Origin: Pseudomonas fluorescens
Lineage (GTDB): Bacteria; Pseudomonadota; Gammaproteobacteria; Pseudomonadales; Pseudomonadaceae
Reading direction: 5' to 3'
Length of the DNA stretch: 64,000 nucleotides
Assembly (NCBI RefSeq): GCF_001623525.1
Contig: NZ_CP015225.1
Span: 2,914,001-2,978,000, forward strand
Shown: piece by piece, positions 36,639-46,052 of the stretch
Position numbering within the stretch: position 1 is the stretch's first letter
Layout of the letters: each line of letters begins with the position of its first letter
The notes under the pieces: generated by a model
The model's database searches: none
What the model was told of the DNA's origin: nothing
Seen by the model: only the letters and a program-made list of their open reading frames with translations
Position numbers and translations under genes: made by a program

Positions 36639-38537
36639 ATGCATGCATCCCTTCGGTATAGACCAGATATTGACGGATTACGCGCGATCGCCGTTATGGC
36701 TGTCGTACTATTTCATGCATTTCCGACTATTATCCCTGGCGGCTTTATCGGCGTAGATGTGTTCTTTGTTATTTCTGGATATTTAATTACCGGAATCATA
36801 TTGAGTGGTGCTGCAAAGGGCAGATTAAACATCCTGAATTTTTACTCGAGGCGCGTCCGTAGATTGTTTCCGGCGTTAATCCTAGTCCTCTTTTGTTGCA
36901 TGGGGTTTGGTTGGTACTTTTTATTTGACCCAGAGTACAAACAGCTTGGTAAACACGTTGCTTCAGGCATAGGCTTTGTAGCAAATTTGAATTTGTGGAG
37001 CGAGTCCGGTTACTTCGATTCAGCCGCCGAAATGAAGCCACTTCTTCATTTGTGGAGCCTTGGAGTTGAAGAGCAATTCTATCTGATTTGGCCCGTAGTA
37101 GTTTGGATGGGATGGACATTCAGGAAGACTTCCTTAGTTATAATTCCCACTTTGATCCTTGCCTCCTTTATTTACAGCGTCGTGATGGTTGACTCTGATC
37201 CTGCAGGTGCTTTTTACTCACCATTTACGCGGTTTTGGGAGCTTGCATCAGGGGGGGCATTAATCTACGGATATGAATATTTCAAACAGGGCAATACTGC
37301 TCGCACGATTCCGATGTGGATGATTGAGGCGAGCTCAGTCGGCGCGCTCGTTCTGCTGATGTGTGGTTTCATTTTTATTGATAAGAACAAGCAATTCCCG
37401 GGTTTCTGGGCGGTATTGCCTGTGGCGATCTCCTTGTTACTTATTGGTCCGGCAGAAGGGTCCTGGTTAAATCGAAAAATACTGGGTAGCAAATTATTCG
37501 TATCGATAGGCTTACTCAGCTTCCCACTTTATCTTTGGCACTGGCCCCTCTTGTCGTTTGCCACTTTGACAGGCGGCGAGCTTCCAAATGCCGGCTACAG
37601 GGGGGGCGCAATAGCGGTCGCGGTAGTGCTTGCATGGACAACATATAAATATATTGAAACACCCATAAGATATTCCGAGCGCAGAAGCATGGTTGGGATT
37701 CTTGCCTCGTTGGGCTTGATAGTTGGCACCCTCGGCCTTTATGTATATGCCGGCGGTGCCACTCAACTTAGACCGGGCAAAGAAATAGCTGGAGAGATTG
37801 GGCACGAGCAGTTCTTTAACTATCTCACCGATAATTATCAGGTATGCTCAGAACCCAGCATTAGAAGTGGTGCACTGATTTACGAAGGCCATGTGAGGTG
37901 CATGCAGTCAAAGGCCGACTCTAAAATTGACGTGGCGATCATTGGGGATAGTCATGCCGAACATTTATTTAACGGTATGGCAAAGGCATTACCAAGTCTA
38001 AACGTCGCATATTATATTAAGGCCAGCCCACCCTTTGTGAGCAATATAGAATTCAAGGAAATCTATGACTTTCTCGCGCGTGAGGATGGACCAAAGAAAA
38101 TAATCATCACTATGCATTGGATAAAACGTCTTAATCAAGCTCCCGTAGGTTCGACTGTTGAAGACGAGCTTTTCACCTCGGTTGAGAGGTTGCTGGCTAG
38201 CGGCAAAGAGGTGTATTTATTCGACGACGTGCCTAGGTTTCCATTCGACCCTAAGAAGTGCATCACGAAATCTCGGGTCCTAAAAAATGAATGTTCCATT
38301 CCCTTGGCCAATGCTAATAAAGAATTCGATATATACCGAAAGCAACTGCTCAATGTCGTGCAGAGAGAGCCGCGTGTTAAATATGTCCCTATTAGTCAAT
38401 ACGTTTGCCGAAATGGGCAATGCGGCATGACTCGCAATGGTCATCTTCTCTATCGAGATAAAAACCACCTTAATGTTACCGGCTCTAATCTTATAGGTGG
38501 TTCAATAGTGAGGGATAATCCTGACTTGCTTCGTTAG
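36639..38537 (+). CDS. acyltransferase-3/SGNH fusion O-acetyltransferase (OafA/OatA-like)
   Basis: A 632-residue protein. The N-terminal acyltransferase-3 domain (~5-345) begins YRPDIDGLRAIAVMAVVLFHAFP, with the R-x10-H motif, FIGVDVFFVISGYLITGII, RRVRRLFPAL and HLWSLGVEEQFYLIWP. Ten or eleven transmembrane helices follow. The C-terminal SGNH hydrolase-like domain (~400-630) has the Ser motif IIGDSHAEHLF and the Asp-His pair DKNHLN. This is the architecture of OafA-type O-antigen acetylases, which acetylate periplasmic O units. It is on the plus strand, against the rest of the cluster, AT-rich, and abuts an IS66-type remnant right after its stop. Confidence 0.92.
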   Translation: MHASLRYRPDIDGLRAIAVMAVVLFHAFPTIIPGGFIGVDVFFVISGYLITGIILSGAAKGRLNILNFYSRRVRRLFPALILVLFCCMGFGWYFLFDPEYKQLGKHVASGIGFVANLNLWSESGYFDSAAEMKPLLHLWSLGVEEQFYLIWPVVVWMGWTFRKTSLVIIPTLILASFIYSVVMVDSDPAGAFYSPFTRFWELASGGALIYGYEYFKQGNTARTIPMWMIEASSVGALVLLMCGFIFIDKNKQFPGFWAVLPVAISLLLIGPAEGSWLNRKILGSKLFVSIGLLSFPLYLWHWPLLSFATLTGGELPNAGYRGGAIAVAVVLAWTTYKYIETPIRYSERRSMVGILASLGLIVGTLGLYVYAGGATQLRPGKEIAGEIGHEQFFNYLTDNYQVCSEPSIRSGALIYEGHVRCMQSKADSKIDVAIIGDSHAEHLFNGMAKALPSLNVAYYIKASPPFVSNIEFKEIYDFLAREDGPKKIIITMHWIKRLNQAPVGSTVEDELFTSVERLLASGKEVYLFDDVPRFPFDPKKCITKSRVLKNECSIPLANANKEFDIYRKQLLNVVQREPRVKYVPISQYVCRNGQCGMTRNGHLLYRDKNHLNVTGSNLIGGSIVRDNPDLLR

Positions 38538-38540
38538 TGA

Positions 38541-38724
38541 GAGTCGCTGCGGCAGATAGGCGCAGTTGCAGAGCCTTATGTGTGGCTGCGTCACGCACTG
38601 GAGCGCCCGCCCCGGGCATCCTCGGTCAAAATTACGACGCCTTGTTGCCGTGGAACTGCAAACCTAGGCTCCACGGCAAGCGCGCCGTCTACTTTTAACC
38701 AAGTGGGGCGTATGGAGCGCTTAC
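38541..38724 (+). mobile_element. IS66-family transposase 3' remnant and right terminal repeat
   Basis: AEPYVWLRHALERPPRASSV (38568-38627) reads like the C-terminus of the IS66 TnpC transposase; after a frameshift the reading continues as NYDALLPWNCKP (about 38633-38668), the usual TnpC ending. The segment then ends with GGAGCGCTTAC at ~38714-38724, matching the IS66 inverted repeat word GTAAGCG. No left end, no tnpA/tnpB and no complete tnpC are present. It begins right after the acyltransferase/SGNH stop. Confidence 0.75.
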
Positions 38725-38772
38725 CAACTGCTCACCGGAAATGCCACGGTAAATCCGTTATCCCGTTCGGAA

Positions 38773-39978
38773 CTAGGTGCGGTTTACGGGTCGGTTACGA
38801 TTGGACGCGATGTATTGCCCGAAAGAAGACCAGAAGGTTGTACGTCGGGTATCCAATACCGGTTGGTAGTATGACTGGGCTCTTTCGAAATTTTCCCGTG
38901 CCAAACGTAACATCGCTCCGTTATCCTGAAGCAATGCAAGGATCTTGCTCGACAGCGTCGCGTGATCACCCGCCGCGATCATCTCGGAACCCTTTAACAA
39001 CTCGGGTATACCTGCTATTGAAGTAGCAACGGCCGGACAACCGCGACTCATGGCTTCGACCAAAGCGCGAGGTAACCCTTCCTGAAAACTAGGCTGCAGA
39101 TACAAATCGACAGTATCAAGCCATTCGTATATCGCGCTGCCCGAAGGTTTCGTACCGACAAACTTGACCTTTTCATCCACTCCGAGCTTATGAGCCAAAT
39201 CGATATAGGCGCTCGCATCGCCTGAGCCGACTACCTGAAATTCCCATTCAGGAAGCTTTTCATCCGCCAGCGCCATTGCGCGAATGGCCACATCAATCCC
39301 TTTGTATTTGGATGAGTAATTTCCGATTAAGCCGATAACAATTTTTGTTTTATGTGATTCAATACGGCGTTGTCGGGCAAACAACACCTCATCCGCAACA
39401 GGCTGAATGTTCACATTGGAACAAAAAGTAGTCACTCCTACTTTGCATGGGTAGCGTTTTTGTAGAAATTTCTCCGTAACGTATAGAGCAAACGGTGCCG
39501 AAGCTACCGCTTGCCTAGTTTTCAGAGCTTCTATCGGTGCCAGAAACTTTCCTTTCCAACTACCATGGTCCCACAACGAACCCCATGCGCACCCCACCAC
39601 CTCCACTGCGTAGGGTTTTCCTTGTCTTTTAGCTTCTTTAACAAACAAGTGACCCAGTCGACTTGGAAGACGTGCAATCACGCCTTCGGAGTCAGCCACC
39701 AGAGATCGGCAAACGGCCTCCACACCAGCATGGCCTAAAAGCAAGCTCTTTAAATTTGAAATACCAGGAAGCAAGCAAAAATCAACTCCACTTGCGGAAG
39801 ACAGGGTATACCCTTCTTCCCCTTCGATAAGAGCACCACCATCCCGTCCAACGACGGTCAGCGAAGGAAAAACCTGCAGGTAGCGGGGCCATATGGCAGC
39901 AGGCAGTCCTCCCCCGGAGTAATACGCATCACCACGGTATTTGAAAATATGGTCATGAACAAACAGCACGCGCTTCAT
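38773..39978 (-). CDS. glycosyltransferase family 4-type (GT-B) protein
   Basis: A 401-residue GT-B glycosyltransferase. The C-terminal half has [31 protein letters not shown] and the donor-binding EX7E motif in [20 protein letters not shown]. No signal peptide is seen. It likely adds one sugar to the undecaprenyl-linked O unit on the cytoplasmic side. The ATG at 39978 overlaps the stop of the acetyltransferase gene (ATGA), so it is co-translated; upstream extension to 40122 is antisense-like. Specificity unknown. Confidence 0.88.
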   Translation of the reverse strand: MKRVLFVHDHIFKYRGDAYYSGGGLPAAIWPRYLQVFPSLTVVGRDGGALIEGEEGYTLSSASGVDFCLLPGISNLKSLLLGHAGVEAVCRSLVADSEGVIARLPSRLGHLFVKEAKRQGKPYAVEVVGCAWGSLWDHGSWKGKFLAPIEALKTRQAVASAPFALYVTEKFLQKRYPCKVGVTTFCSNVNIQPVADEVLFARQRRIESHKTKIVIGLIGNYSSKYKGIDVAIRAMALADEKLPEWEFQVVGSGDASAYIDLAHKLGVDEKVKFVGTKPSGSAIYEWLDTVDLYLQPSFQEGLPRALVEAMSRGCPAVATSIAGIPELLKGSEMIAAGDHATLSSKILALLQDNGAMLRLARENFERAQSYYQPVLDTRRTTFWSSFGQYIASNRNRPVNRT

Positions 39979-40544
39979 ACGATACTCTTGATTATTTTCG
40001 CCGGCACTCCCGCAACTATGACGCCGGGGGGCACATCGTTTGTGACAACGGAACCCGCTGCAATGATGGAGCGCTTGCCAATGACAACGCCGGGCAGGAT
40101 ACGCACGCCGCACCCAATCCAAACGTCATCTTCAATGATGACTGGGGCCTTTTCTATCGGGTTATATTTTATAGGCTGGCTCATATCTGACCAAGTGTGA
40201 TTGAACGTAATGATAGACGTTTGATGCGCAATGGACACATCAGCCCCTATCTTCAACCCACCAATAGCATCCAAATAGCAGGAGTCATGTATCGAAACGT
40301 TATTACCCGCTGAAAACTCTGCGGGATTTTTCAGAACTACTGACTTGCCAAAATAGATATTTTTCCCAAAGTGCTTGGCACGACCTGAAACAATACAATA
40401 CCGCAGCAAAACCGCGACTTTACCACCAAAGAGTGAGACCAGATCCCACAAAAACCAGGCGACGAATGAGGGCAGCAACTTAAAGCAAGCTGAAACAACC
40501 CAAATCAAGAAAGAAAAATACTTGAAAAACATCCTACCGTTCAT
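39975..40544 (-). CDS. hexapeptide-repeat acetyltransferase (LbH, WbbJ-like)
   Basis: A 189-residue left-handed beta-helix acetyltransferase. Hexapeptide repeats run from ~60 to ~185 ([19 protein letters not shown] ... [34 protein letters not shown]), ending in [13 protein letters not shown], the usual end for sugar acetyltransferases. It probably acetylates a sugar of the O unit or nucleotide sugar, using acetyl-CoA. The ATG at 40544 has AAGGGG five bases upstream and lies two bases after the polymerase stop; the GTG at 40550 is the alternative. Confidence 0.87.
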   Translation of the reverse strand: MNGRMFFKYFSFLIWVVSACFKLLPSFVAWFLWDLVSLFGGKVAVLLRYCIVSGRAKHFGKNIYFGKSVVLKNPAEFSAGNNVSIHDSCYLDAIGGLKIGADVSIAHQTSIITFNHTWSDMSQPIKYNPIEKAPVIIEDDVWIGCGVRILPGVVIGKRSIIAAGSVVTNDVPPGVIVAGVPAKIIKSIV

Positions 40545-40546
40545 AA

Positions 40547-41884
40547 TCACCCCTTATTAAGATCAGCACTTCCAGAAGGCCGCCTTAACAAATAATGCGC
40601 CATAAAAACAAACAGAACACACAGTCCGGATATTTTGAAAACCTGAGATAGCAAGTTGGCCAAATCTGCCCGCAGCGCGTATACAAAGGCTGCAAGCGCG
40701 AGGATGTAAAACGCATACCAGTAAAGTGAGCACCATCGGCGATTATAAAGAAATGCGAGCAGCCATGCATAAAAAGCCATTATCAAAACAATACCCGCCA
40801 GACCGCCGACTATGTAACCAAACCCCACTATTGTAAAGCCCCAACCTGACGTGCCATCAAACCCGTGCTCAGGCCTAAATACACGATCGAACCAAGCGAC
40901 GGTACTTTGCACACCATAATCACCCAGCAATGCGGTCGGTACAAAGGCACGCACCACGTCACTGAGCAGAAATGAAATATTTTGGCCAGCATCGAAAACC
41001 AATAGGGAATAGAAATTACGCGAAGAAGACATGAACTCGCTATACAGAATCAAATCTCCACCAAAGCGATCAAAATTCACCGTACCCGACAGCAAAACAC
41101 TCTTGAAATACTGGGACACTGGAACAACAAACAAAAGCGCGCCAAAGATAGCGATCATTTTCAGAAAACTAAAATTCCCACGCCGATCATAATAGATGAT
41201 CATAAAACCGAATAACAGTTTGAACAGACTGTCGCGTTCTCCAGTCAACAACACATAGAACACGCAGAACACCAAATAAAGCATCAAGAATAAATCTTTG
41301 TAAAAAAAGCGTCCTATTCTTGCCGCGCGCAGAAACACAAGAACAGTAAGTATCAGTATCGAAAAATCACTGATTATTTTTACAGAAGAAAAACTGTCCA
41401 GCACTTCGCGCTTTGACGTCGCATCCGAAGTCAGGATGATGGCCAATGAATAAAGAACAAAGGGGAGCGTAAAGACGAACAACAGCCGTTCCGAAGACGT
41501 ACTACGAACCTGCTGAGAACAGAATGTTGAAATCTCCACTTGTCGAGCGTTACTAATCAATAAATTTGAGACCGCAACAAAAACTAGCATTGCGATAAAT
41601 TGCAACCGCAAACTGAGGATCAAAACGCCCTCATCGAATGGTAGATTTTCCGAGCCATACAAATAAGCACGCAACGGGAAAAACGTAAAATACACGGACA
41701 TAAAAGCCAAAGGAAATACCCTTGGATCCGCCACGCCTTTTTTCGCGTAAAGGAAAACGATTAACCCTGTATAACAATACACCAACGTGACTATGACCGG
41801 AATAGAGTCGACCACACCGATTAGAAAAAGCATGAAAATGCCAAACAGAAACACTTGCAATTTCGAAACTAAACTATTCATCAT
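40547..41884 (-). CDS. putative O-antigen polymerase (Wzy-like)
   Basis: A 445-residue, very hydrophobic protein with about ten to twelve transmembrane helices and a larger extracytoplasmic loop near residues 250-340 (containing [21 protein letters not shown] and [15 protein letters not shown]). Sequence similarity among polymerases is low, so the call rests on topology, length, and position next to the flippase. It would join lipid-linked O units in the periplasm. It is the only polymerase candidate in the region. Low GC; tightly spaced with the genes on either side. Confidence 0.72.
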   Translation of the reverse strand: MMNSLVSKLQVFLFGIFMLFLIGVVDSIPVIVTLVYCYTGLIVFLYAKKGVADPRVFPLAFMSVYFTFFPLRAYLYGSENLPFDEGVLILSLRLQFIAMLVFVAVSNLLISNARQVEISTFCSQQVRSTSSERLLFVFTLPFVLYSLAIILTSDATSKREVLDSFSSVKIISDFSILILTVLVFLRAARIGRFFYKDLFLMLYLVFCVFYVLLTGERDSLFKLLFGFMIIYYDRRGNFSFLKMIAIFGALLFVVPVSQYFKSVLLSGTVNFDRFGGDLILYSEFMSSSRNFYSLLVFDAGQNISFLLSDVVRAFVPTALLGDYGVQSTVAWFDRVFRPEHGFDGTSGWGFTIVGFGYIVGGLAGIVLIMAFYAWLLAFLYNRRWCSLYWYAFYILALAAFVYALRADLANLLSQVFKISGLCVLFVFMAHYLLRRPSGSADLNKG

Positions 41885-41893
41885 TCACCACAT

Positions 41894-43354
41894 TCATCGC
41901 TTGGCTACAAGCTTGAGAACTCCAAGCTCTTCTTTCAGGCACCTTGCAAATACGACCAACACCACTCCGAATGAAACGGCATAAATCAGGCTGGACACAA
42001 CAAACCCCAAGAGCGGACTTTTAATATCAATAAACCGATTTAAAAACATGAAAATCAGAAGCGAAATTGAAAATAAACCGAGCACTTTGAGATGACGAAG
42101 GAATACTCCCCCCACGTTAAACTTCAGTATTCTCCAGACAAGCATCATCATCATCAGATAATTGAGAACTATCGCCACCACCACACCTACCGAGGCCCCT
42201 ATCAAGCCCCATCCACTTCCCAATACCACGAGTACCACAACAGAGAGAGCGTAAAGGAATTGAATGCCCGCACGGGCATAGACTTTCCCAACCGCCATCG
42301 TTAAGCAATCACTAAATTTATAGCCAATTCTGAAATACAAACCGATTGACATAACCTCTATCAGTCTTGCTACCTCACCCCATCCATCACCGAAGAGAGC
42401 ACCTATCAGCTGATCAGAAAAAATATAGATATAGCCGCTCAGATATACAAATATAAGCAATGAAAAATAAATCGAAGAGAGGTATAGCCGTTCAAGTGCC
42501 TCATTATTATTCTGCATTTTTGCCATCAGTGGGAAAAACACCTTATCCACTACACTGCCAAATAAGATCGCGGGCATGGACATGATTTGATAGGCCCGCC
42601 CATAGAGCCCAACCGACTCGGCGCCGAGGAGCTTACCTACAACGAGGTTATCCCCCTGGCCTGCGGCATAGTTACAGAGCCGGGCCATCGAGTAGCCTAC
42701 GCCGAAGTCCAACATCCCCTTAGCGCTGGGGTAGCTAAAACCGATCTTCGCGGCATCCCTGCACAGTATCAGTATCAATATCAGAAAAATTATCGACTGA
42801 ATCCAGAATGCGGCAACCAAGGACCACATACCATATCCATGCAGCGCCATGTAAACCGAAACGCCGCCATAAGCAACCAGATAACTTGAAAACGTAACAC
42901 TCGACAACTTCTTGAATTCGAAGCGTCGTTGAAGCAACGATTGCCCTACCACAGAATATGAAATGACGGGCAGCATCCAAGCCAGTGTTCTCAATACTTC
43001 CGTCAGCTCTGGCATACTAAAAAAAAATGAAAAACTTTCAGCTGAAAAATATAAAGACATGGCCAGAATGACGCCCAACAGCAAAGACATCGAATTGGCT
43101 GTTTTGATGTCCACCGAGGATATTTCTTCTTTTTGAACCAGAGCAGGCCCTACTCCGACCTCAGAAAAAATCCTCAAAAACGCTATGATAGCGGCACCAA
43201 TGCCAACGACCCCAAATTCTACTGGCGTCAGGATTCGAGCTAGGATGAGAATTGAAATGAGCTGTACGGCGTTTTGACCAGCGGTCCCCAATAACAACCA
43301 AAAAAAACCACTTCTACTTTTTTCATTGGCCGTACTTATTGCTTTTGTCTTCAA
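41894..43354 (-). CDS. lipopolysaccharide flippase, Wzx/MOP superfamily
   Basis: A 486-residue polysaccharide-export flippase with about twelve to fourteen transmembrane helices. The N-terminal SGFFWLLLGTAGQNAVQLISILILARILTPVEFGVVGIG pattern and PALVQKEEISS match the MOP group (WzxC-like). It would flip undecaprenyl-PP-linked O units to the periplasm. No good ATG exists; TTG at 43354 is chosen because AAGGA is six bases upstream, TTG at 43360 being the alternative. It is the first gene of the inserted block read toward the polymerase. Confidence 0.87.
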   Translation of the reverse strand: MKTKAISTANEKSRSGFFWLLLGTAGQNAVQLISILILARILTPVEFGVVGIGAAIIAFLRIFSEVGVGPALVQKEEISSVDIKTANSMSLLLGVILAMSLYFSAESFSFFFSMPELTEVLRTLAWMLPVISYSVVGQSLLQRRFEFKKLSSVTFSSYLVAYGGVSVYMALHGYGMWSLVAAFWIQSIIFLILILILCRDAAKIGFSYPSAKGMLDFGVGYSMARLCNYAAGQGDNLVVGKLLGAESVGLYGRAYQIMSMPAILFGSVVDKVFFPLMAKMQNNNEALERLYLSSIYFSLLIFVYLSGYIYIFSDQLIGALFGDGWGEVARLIEVMSIGLYFRIGYKFSDCLTMAVGKVYARAGIQFLYALSVVVLVVLGSGWGLIGASVGVVVAIVLNYLMMMMLVWRILKFNVGGVFLRHLKVLGLFSISLLIFMFLNRFIDIKSPLLGFVVSSLIYAVSFGVVLVVFARCLKEELGVLKLVAKR

Positions 43355-43818
43355 AGTCAATCCTTGTATTTATTACAAACTTACATTATCAAGCAAAGCG
43401 ATACACAATCCAAACTGCAATCGCTTGATGACTTCCGGCCTAGAAATGCCAGAGGCTCTGATTACGTGCTCAGTAAACGACACATCGTGCCTTTTTATGC
43501 GGAAACTGTCCATCTGAAGGATGGTGTCTACGATTTTCTCCAGGCACGGACCGCTGTGTGCTCAAAATCCTTGGCACTCGAAGGCCAGGCCGGGCTTGAT
43601 AATTGGGATGATTCTTGAATAGGCCGATCTGCGACCAGCCCACGGGCCTGGCGAGGCCGGACCAAACCACGTCAAACGACCGCTATGGGCATGCACAAAA
43701 TACTATGGGACTGAACGTACCGGCTCTGTCTAACCTGAAAGGAAGGGTTGCAGCATTGCTCAACGCAGCAGGCCTAGAAATGGGCTTCATAGATCACAAT
43801 GGCGCCTACCTCATTAGT
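43355..43818. other. unassigned gap between flippase gene and wbpM junction
   Basis: About 460 bases with no gene I can support. A possible coding tail on the plus strand (VAALLNAAGLEMGFIDHNG, ending at ~43827) has no recognised family. AT content falls from left to right. It could hold the flippase operon promoter or leftovers of the insertion event. Confidence 0.4.
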
Positions 43819-44090
43819 TGCCTCTAAGCATTGAGACGCTCCATGACATCGTTGAGAGAAAGCAGCTTTCCGAAGCTGCTTCTCAAATATAAGTGATGGT
43901 GAAACGCTGTCAAAAACCTGCACGTTACAACATGTCAGATATGTTAAGGCTCAAGGCGACGCTGTTGATAAATCCAATCGACAATCTCGCCATCCGGGGC
44001 ATATCCACTCACCGTATCCCTAAGCAACTGTCGAACCCTGGCGTAATCATCACGGTCAATGGCAGCGAGCAGCTCGGTCAAGCTGGCCTT
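43819..44090. repeat. inner copy of the wbpM-3'/comEA-5' direct repeat
   Basis: Matches 34695-34960 in order and orientation. Starting at 43830 going left, ATGCTTAGAGGC aligns with the first four codons of comEA (ATGCGTACAGGC), then similarity stops near 43818. Going right it runs through the same hairpin (43856-43884) into the 3' end of intact wbpM. This places the insertion junction just inside comEA. Confidence 0.82.
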
Positions 44091-45938
44091 CAGCAGCTCC
44101 CAAGGCAGGTGATCCTCATTGGCGCTCATGATCATAGGGTGTTGAGTCGCGACAACGTTGTTGCCGATCAGCAGTTCTTCGTAGAGCTTCTCTCCAGGAC
44201 GCAGGCCAGTGAATTCTATCGAAATGTCCCCGTGGGGATTTTTTTCGGAGCGAACACTTAAACCTGACAGGTGGATCATTTTTTCTGCTAACTCGATGAT
44301 TTTTACCGGCTCGCCCATATCTAAAACAAATACGTCCCCACCCAACCCCATGGAGCCCGCTTGGATTACCAACTGAGCGGCTTCAGGAATTGTCATGAAA
44401 TAACGCGTGATCTTGGGGTGCGTAACGGTCAGAGGCCCCCCGGATTTGATCTGTTTGTGAAACAGGGGAATTACTGAACCGGAAGAGCCTAGTACGTTAC
44501 CAAATCGAACCATAGTGAAGCGGGTCTTATTGACCCGTGAGACGTTCGCCCTGTCGCCAAATAATACGGGGGCTAGCTCTCGACTGAGGGCTTGTAAAGT
44601 CAGCTCTGCGAGTCTCTTCGTACTTCCCATCACATTGGTGGGTCGAACTGCCTTGTCAGTCGAGATAAGCACAAAATTTGACACCCCCGCCTGCAATGCG
44701 GCCTGCGCGGTATTAAGCGTTCCGATTACGTTGTTCAGAACGCCTTCCGCAATATTGTGCTCTACCATGGGCACGTGCTTATAAGCCGCGGCGTGATAGA
44801 CCGTGTTGACGCTCCAAGTCTTCATCACGTCCAGCAATTTGTTCTCATCCCGTACCGATCCCAGAATCGGCAACACCCTTACAGACAAGGATTCCCGGGC
44901 TATTCGGGGTTCAAGTTCAGACAAAATGCTATAAAGATTGAATTCGCTATGCTCATAAAGCAACAGTGTAGTGGGTTGAAGGGCCAGGATTTGTCGGCAC
45001 AATTCAGAGCCGATCGACCCGCCGGCACCGGTCACCAATACCGATTGCCCTGCTATACAATGCTCCAACAGATCAGCCTGGGCCGGTACGGAGTCACGCC
45101 CAAGTAAATCCGCAATGTCCACCTCTTGGATGTCATCCACCTTGACCCGACCGCTTGCCAGATCCATGAATCCCGGAACACTGCGAACGTGTAACGGGAA
45201 CCCCTCCAGTAATGTCAGTATTTCCCTACGACGACCGCGTGACGAAGAAGGAACGGCCAACAGGATTTCCTGCGCGCCGGTCGCGTCAATCATCTTCTGG
45301 ATATGTTTGGGTTGATAGACCTGCAATCCTGCGATAACCCGGTCAGCGATACTCCGATCATCATCAATGAATGCAACAGGCCTCATCACCCTCCCCATAC
45401 GCAGTGCGGCGACAAGCTGGTTGCCTGCCGCACCCGCACCGTAAATCGCAACCTTGGGCAGACCATCATCGCGATTCGCAAATGGCACATGCTGGGCTGC
45501 GGAGAACCAATCGCCCAGGAAATATTGCCGCATCACCAAGCGCAGGCCGCCAAGCATGATGAGGCTCAGCCACCAGAAATTGAAAATGATAGATCGCGGT
45601 ACCAAGGTCGTATGGTTGCTGTACCAATACACCACAAGCGCCAATAGCAACGCCGAAAGACTGACGGCCTTGCTAATGGTAATCAACGCATCATTGCCGA
45701 AATAGCGCATCACCGCGCGGTACATTCCGAAACGAATGAAAATTGGAATCGCGATCACCGGGGCAGACGCAAAAAGCCAGAGATGGGTCTCGATGGGGGT
45801 AGCCCATATGTCAATACCTAACCGGACGACAAAAGCCAACCAGAGCGCGGCCCAGACTAAAACCACATCCGTGGCCACCTGGATTGCCCGCTTATGACGT
45901 CTGGGCAGCCCCAGCAACGCTGTTCTTACTTTATCCAT
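43944..45938 (-). CDS. wbpM: WbpM: UDP-GlcNAc C6 dehydratase / C4,C6 nucleotide-sugar enzyme
   Basis: A 664-residue inner-membrane protein. Four N-terminal transmembrane helices (~20-125) precede two Rossmann domains: a CoA-binding-like one with IYGAGAAGNQL (~140) and the catalytic one with VTGAGGSIGSEL (~290). The dehydratase triad is S-M-K rather than S-Y-K, seen as STDKA and NVMGSTK, as in WbpM/FlaA1 relatives. It converts UDP-GlcNAc to the 4-keto-6-deoxy intermediate for D-QuiNAc and FucNAc. The start is the ATG at 45938. It is 114 bases after wbpL. Confidence 0.94.
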   Translation of the reverse strand: MDKVRTALLGLPRRHKRAIQVATDVVLVWAALWLAFVVRLGIDIWATPIETHLWLFASAPVIAIPIFIRFGMYRAVMRYFGNDALITISKAVSLSALLLALVVYWYSNHTTLVPRSIIFNFWWLSLIMLGGLRLVMRQYFLGDWFSAAQHVPFANRDDGLPKVAIYGAGAAGNQLVAALRMGRVMRPVAFIDDDRSIADRVIAGLQVYQPKHIQKMIDATGAQEILLAVPSSSRGRRREILTLLEGFPLHVRSVPGFMDLASGRVKVDDIQEVDIADLLGRDSVPAQADLLEHCIAGQSVLVTGAGGSIGSELCRQILALQPTTLLLYEHSEFNLYSILSELEPRIARESLSVRVLPILGSVRDENKLLDVMKTWSVNTVYHAAAYKHVPMVEHNIAEGVLNNVIGTLNTAQAALQAGVSNFVLISTDKAVRPTNVMGSTKRLAELTLQALSRELAPVLFGDRANVSRVNKTRFTMVRFGNVLGSSGSVIPLFHKQIKSGGPLTVTHPKITRYFMTIPEAAQLVIQAGSMGLGGDVFVLDMGEPVKIIELAEKMIHLSGLSVRSEKNPHGDISIEFTGLRPGEKLYEELLIGNNVVATQHPMIMSANEDHLPWELLKASLTELLAAIDRDDYARVRQLLRDTVSGYAPDGEIVDWIYQQRRLEP

Positions 45939-46052
45939 AACTACCTTCACGCACCCTGACCGGGCTCTAATGCATCCATTACTGAAGTACGTTGTGAATC
46001 CGTTGCCCATTGGACAATTGCCAAACAGAAAAAACCATCCAGCAGTCTGGAG

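Noticed and set aside
38580..39026. Plus-strand frame of 148 codons after the acyltransferase gene
   Set aside because: Its first part is the IS66 transposase tail and the rest is antisense to the glycosyltransferase gene; treated as a mobile-element remnant.
43470..43670. Minus-strand frame of 66 codons before the flippase gene
   Set aside because: No family match, no ribosome site and atypical composition; kept only as part of the unassigned gap.
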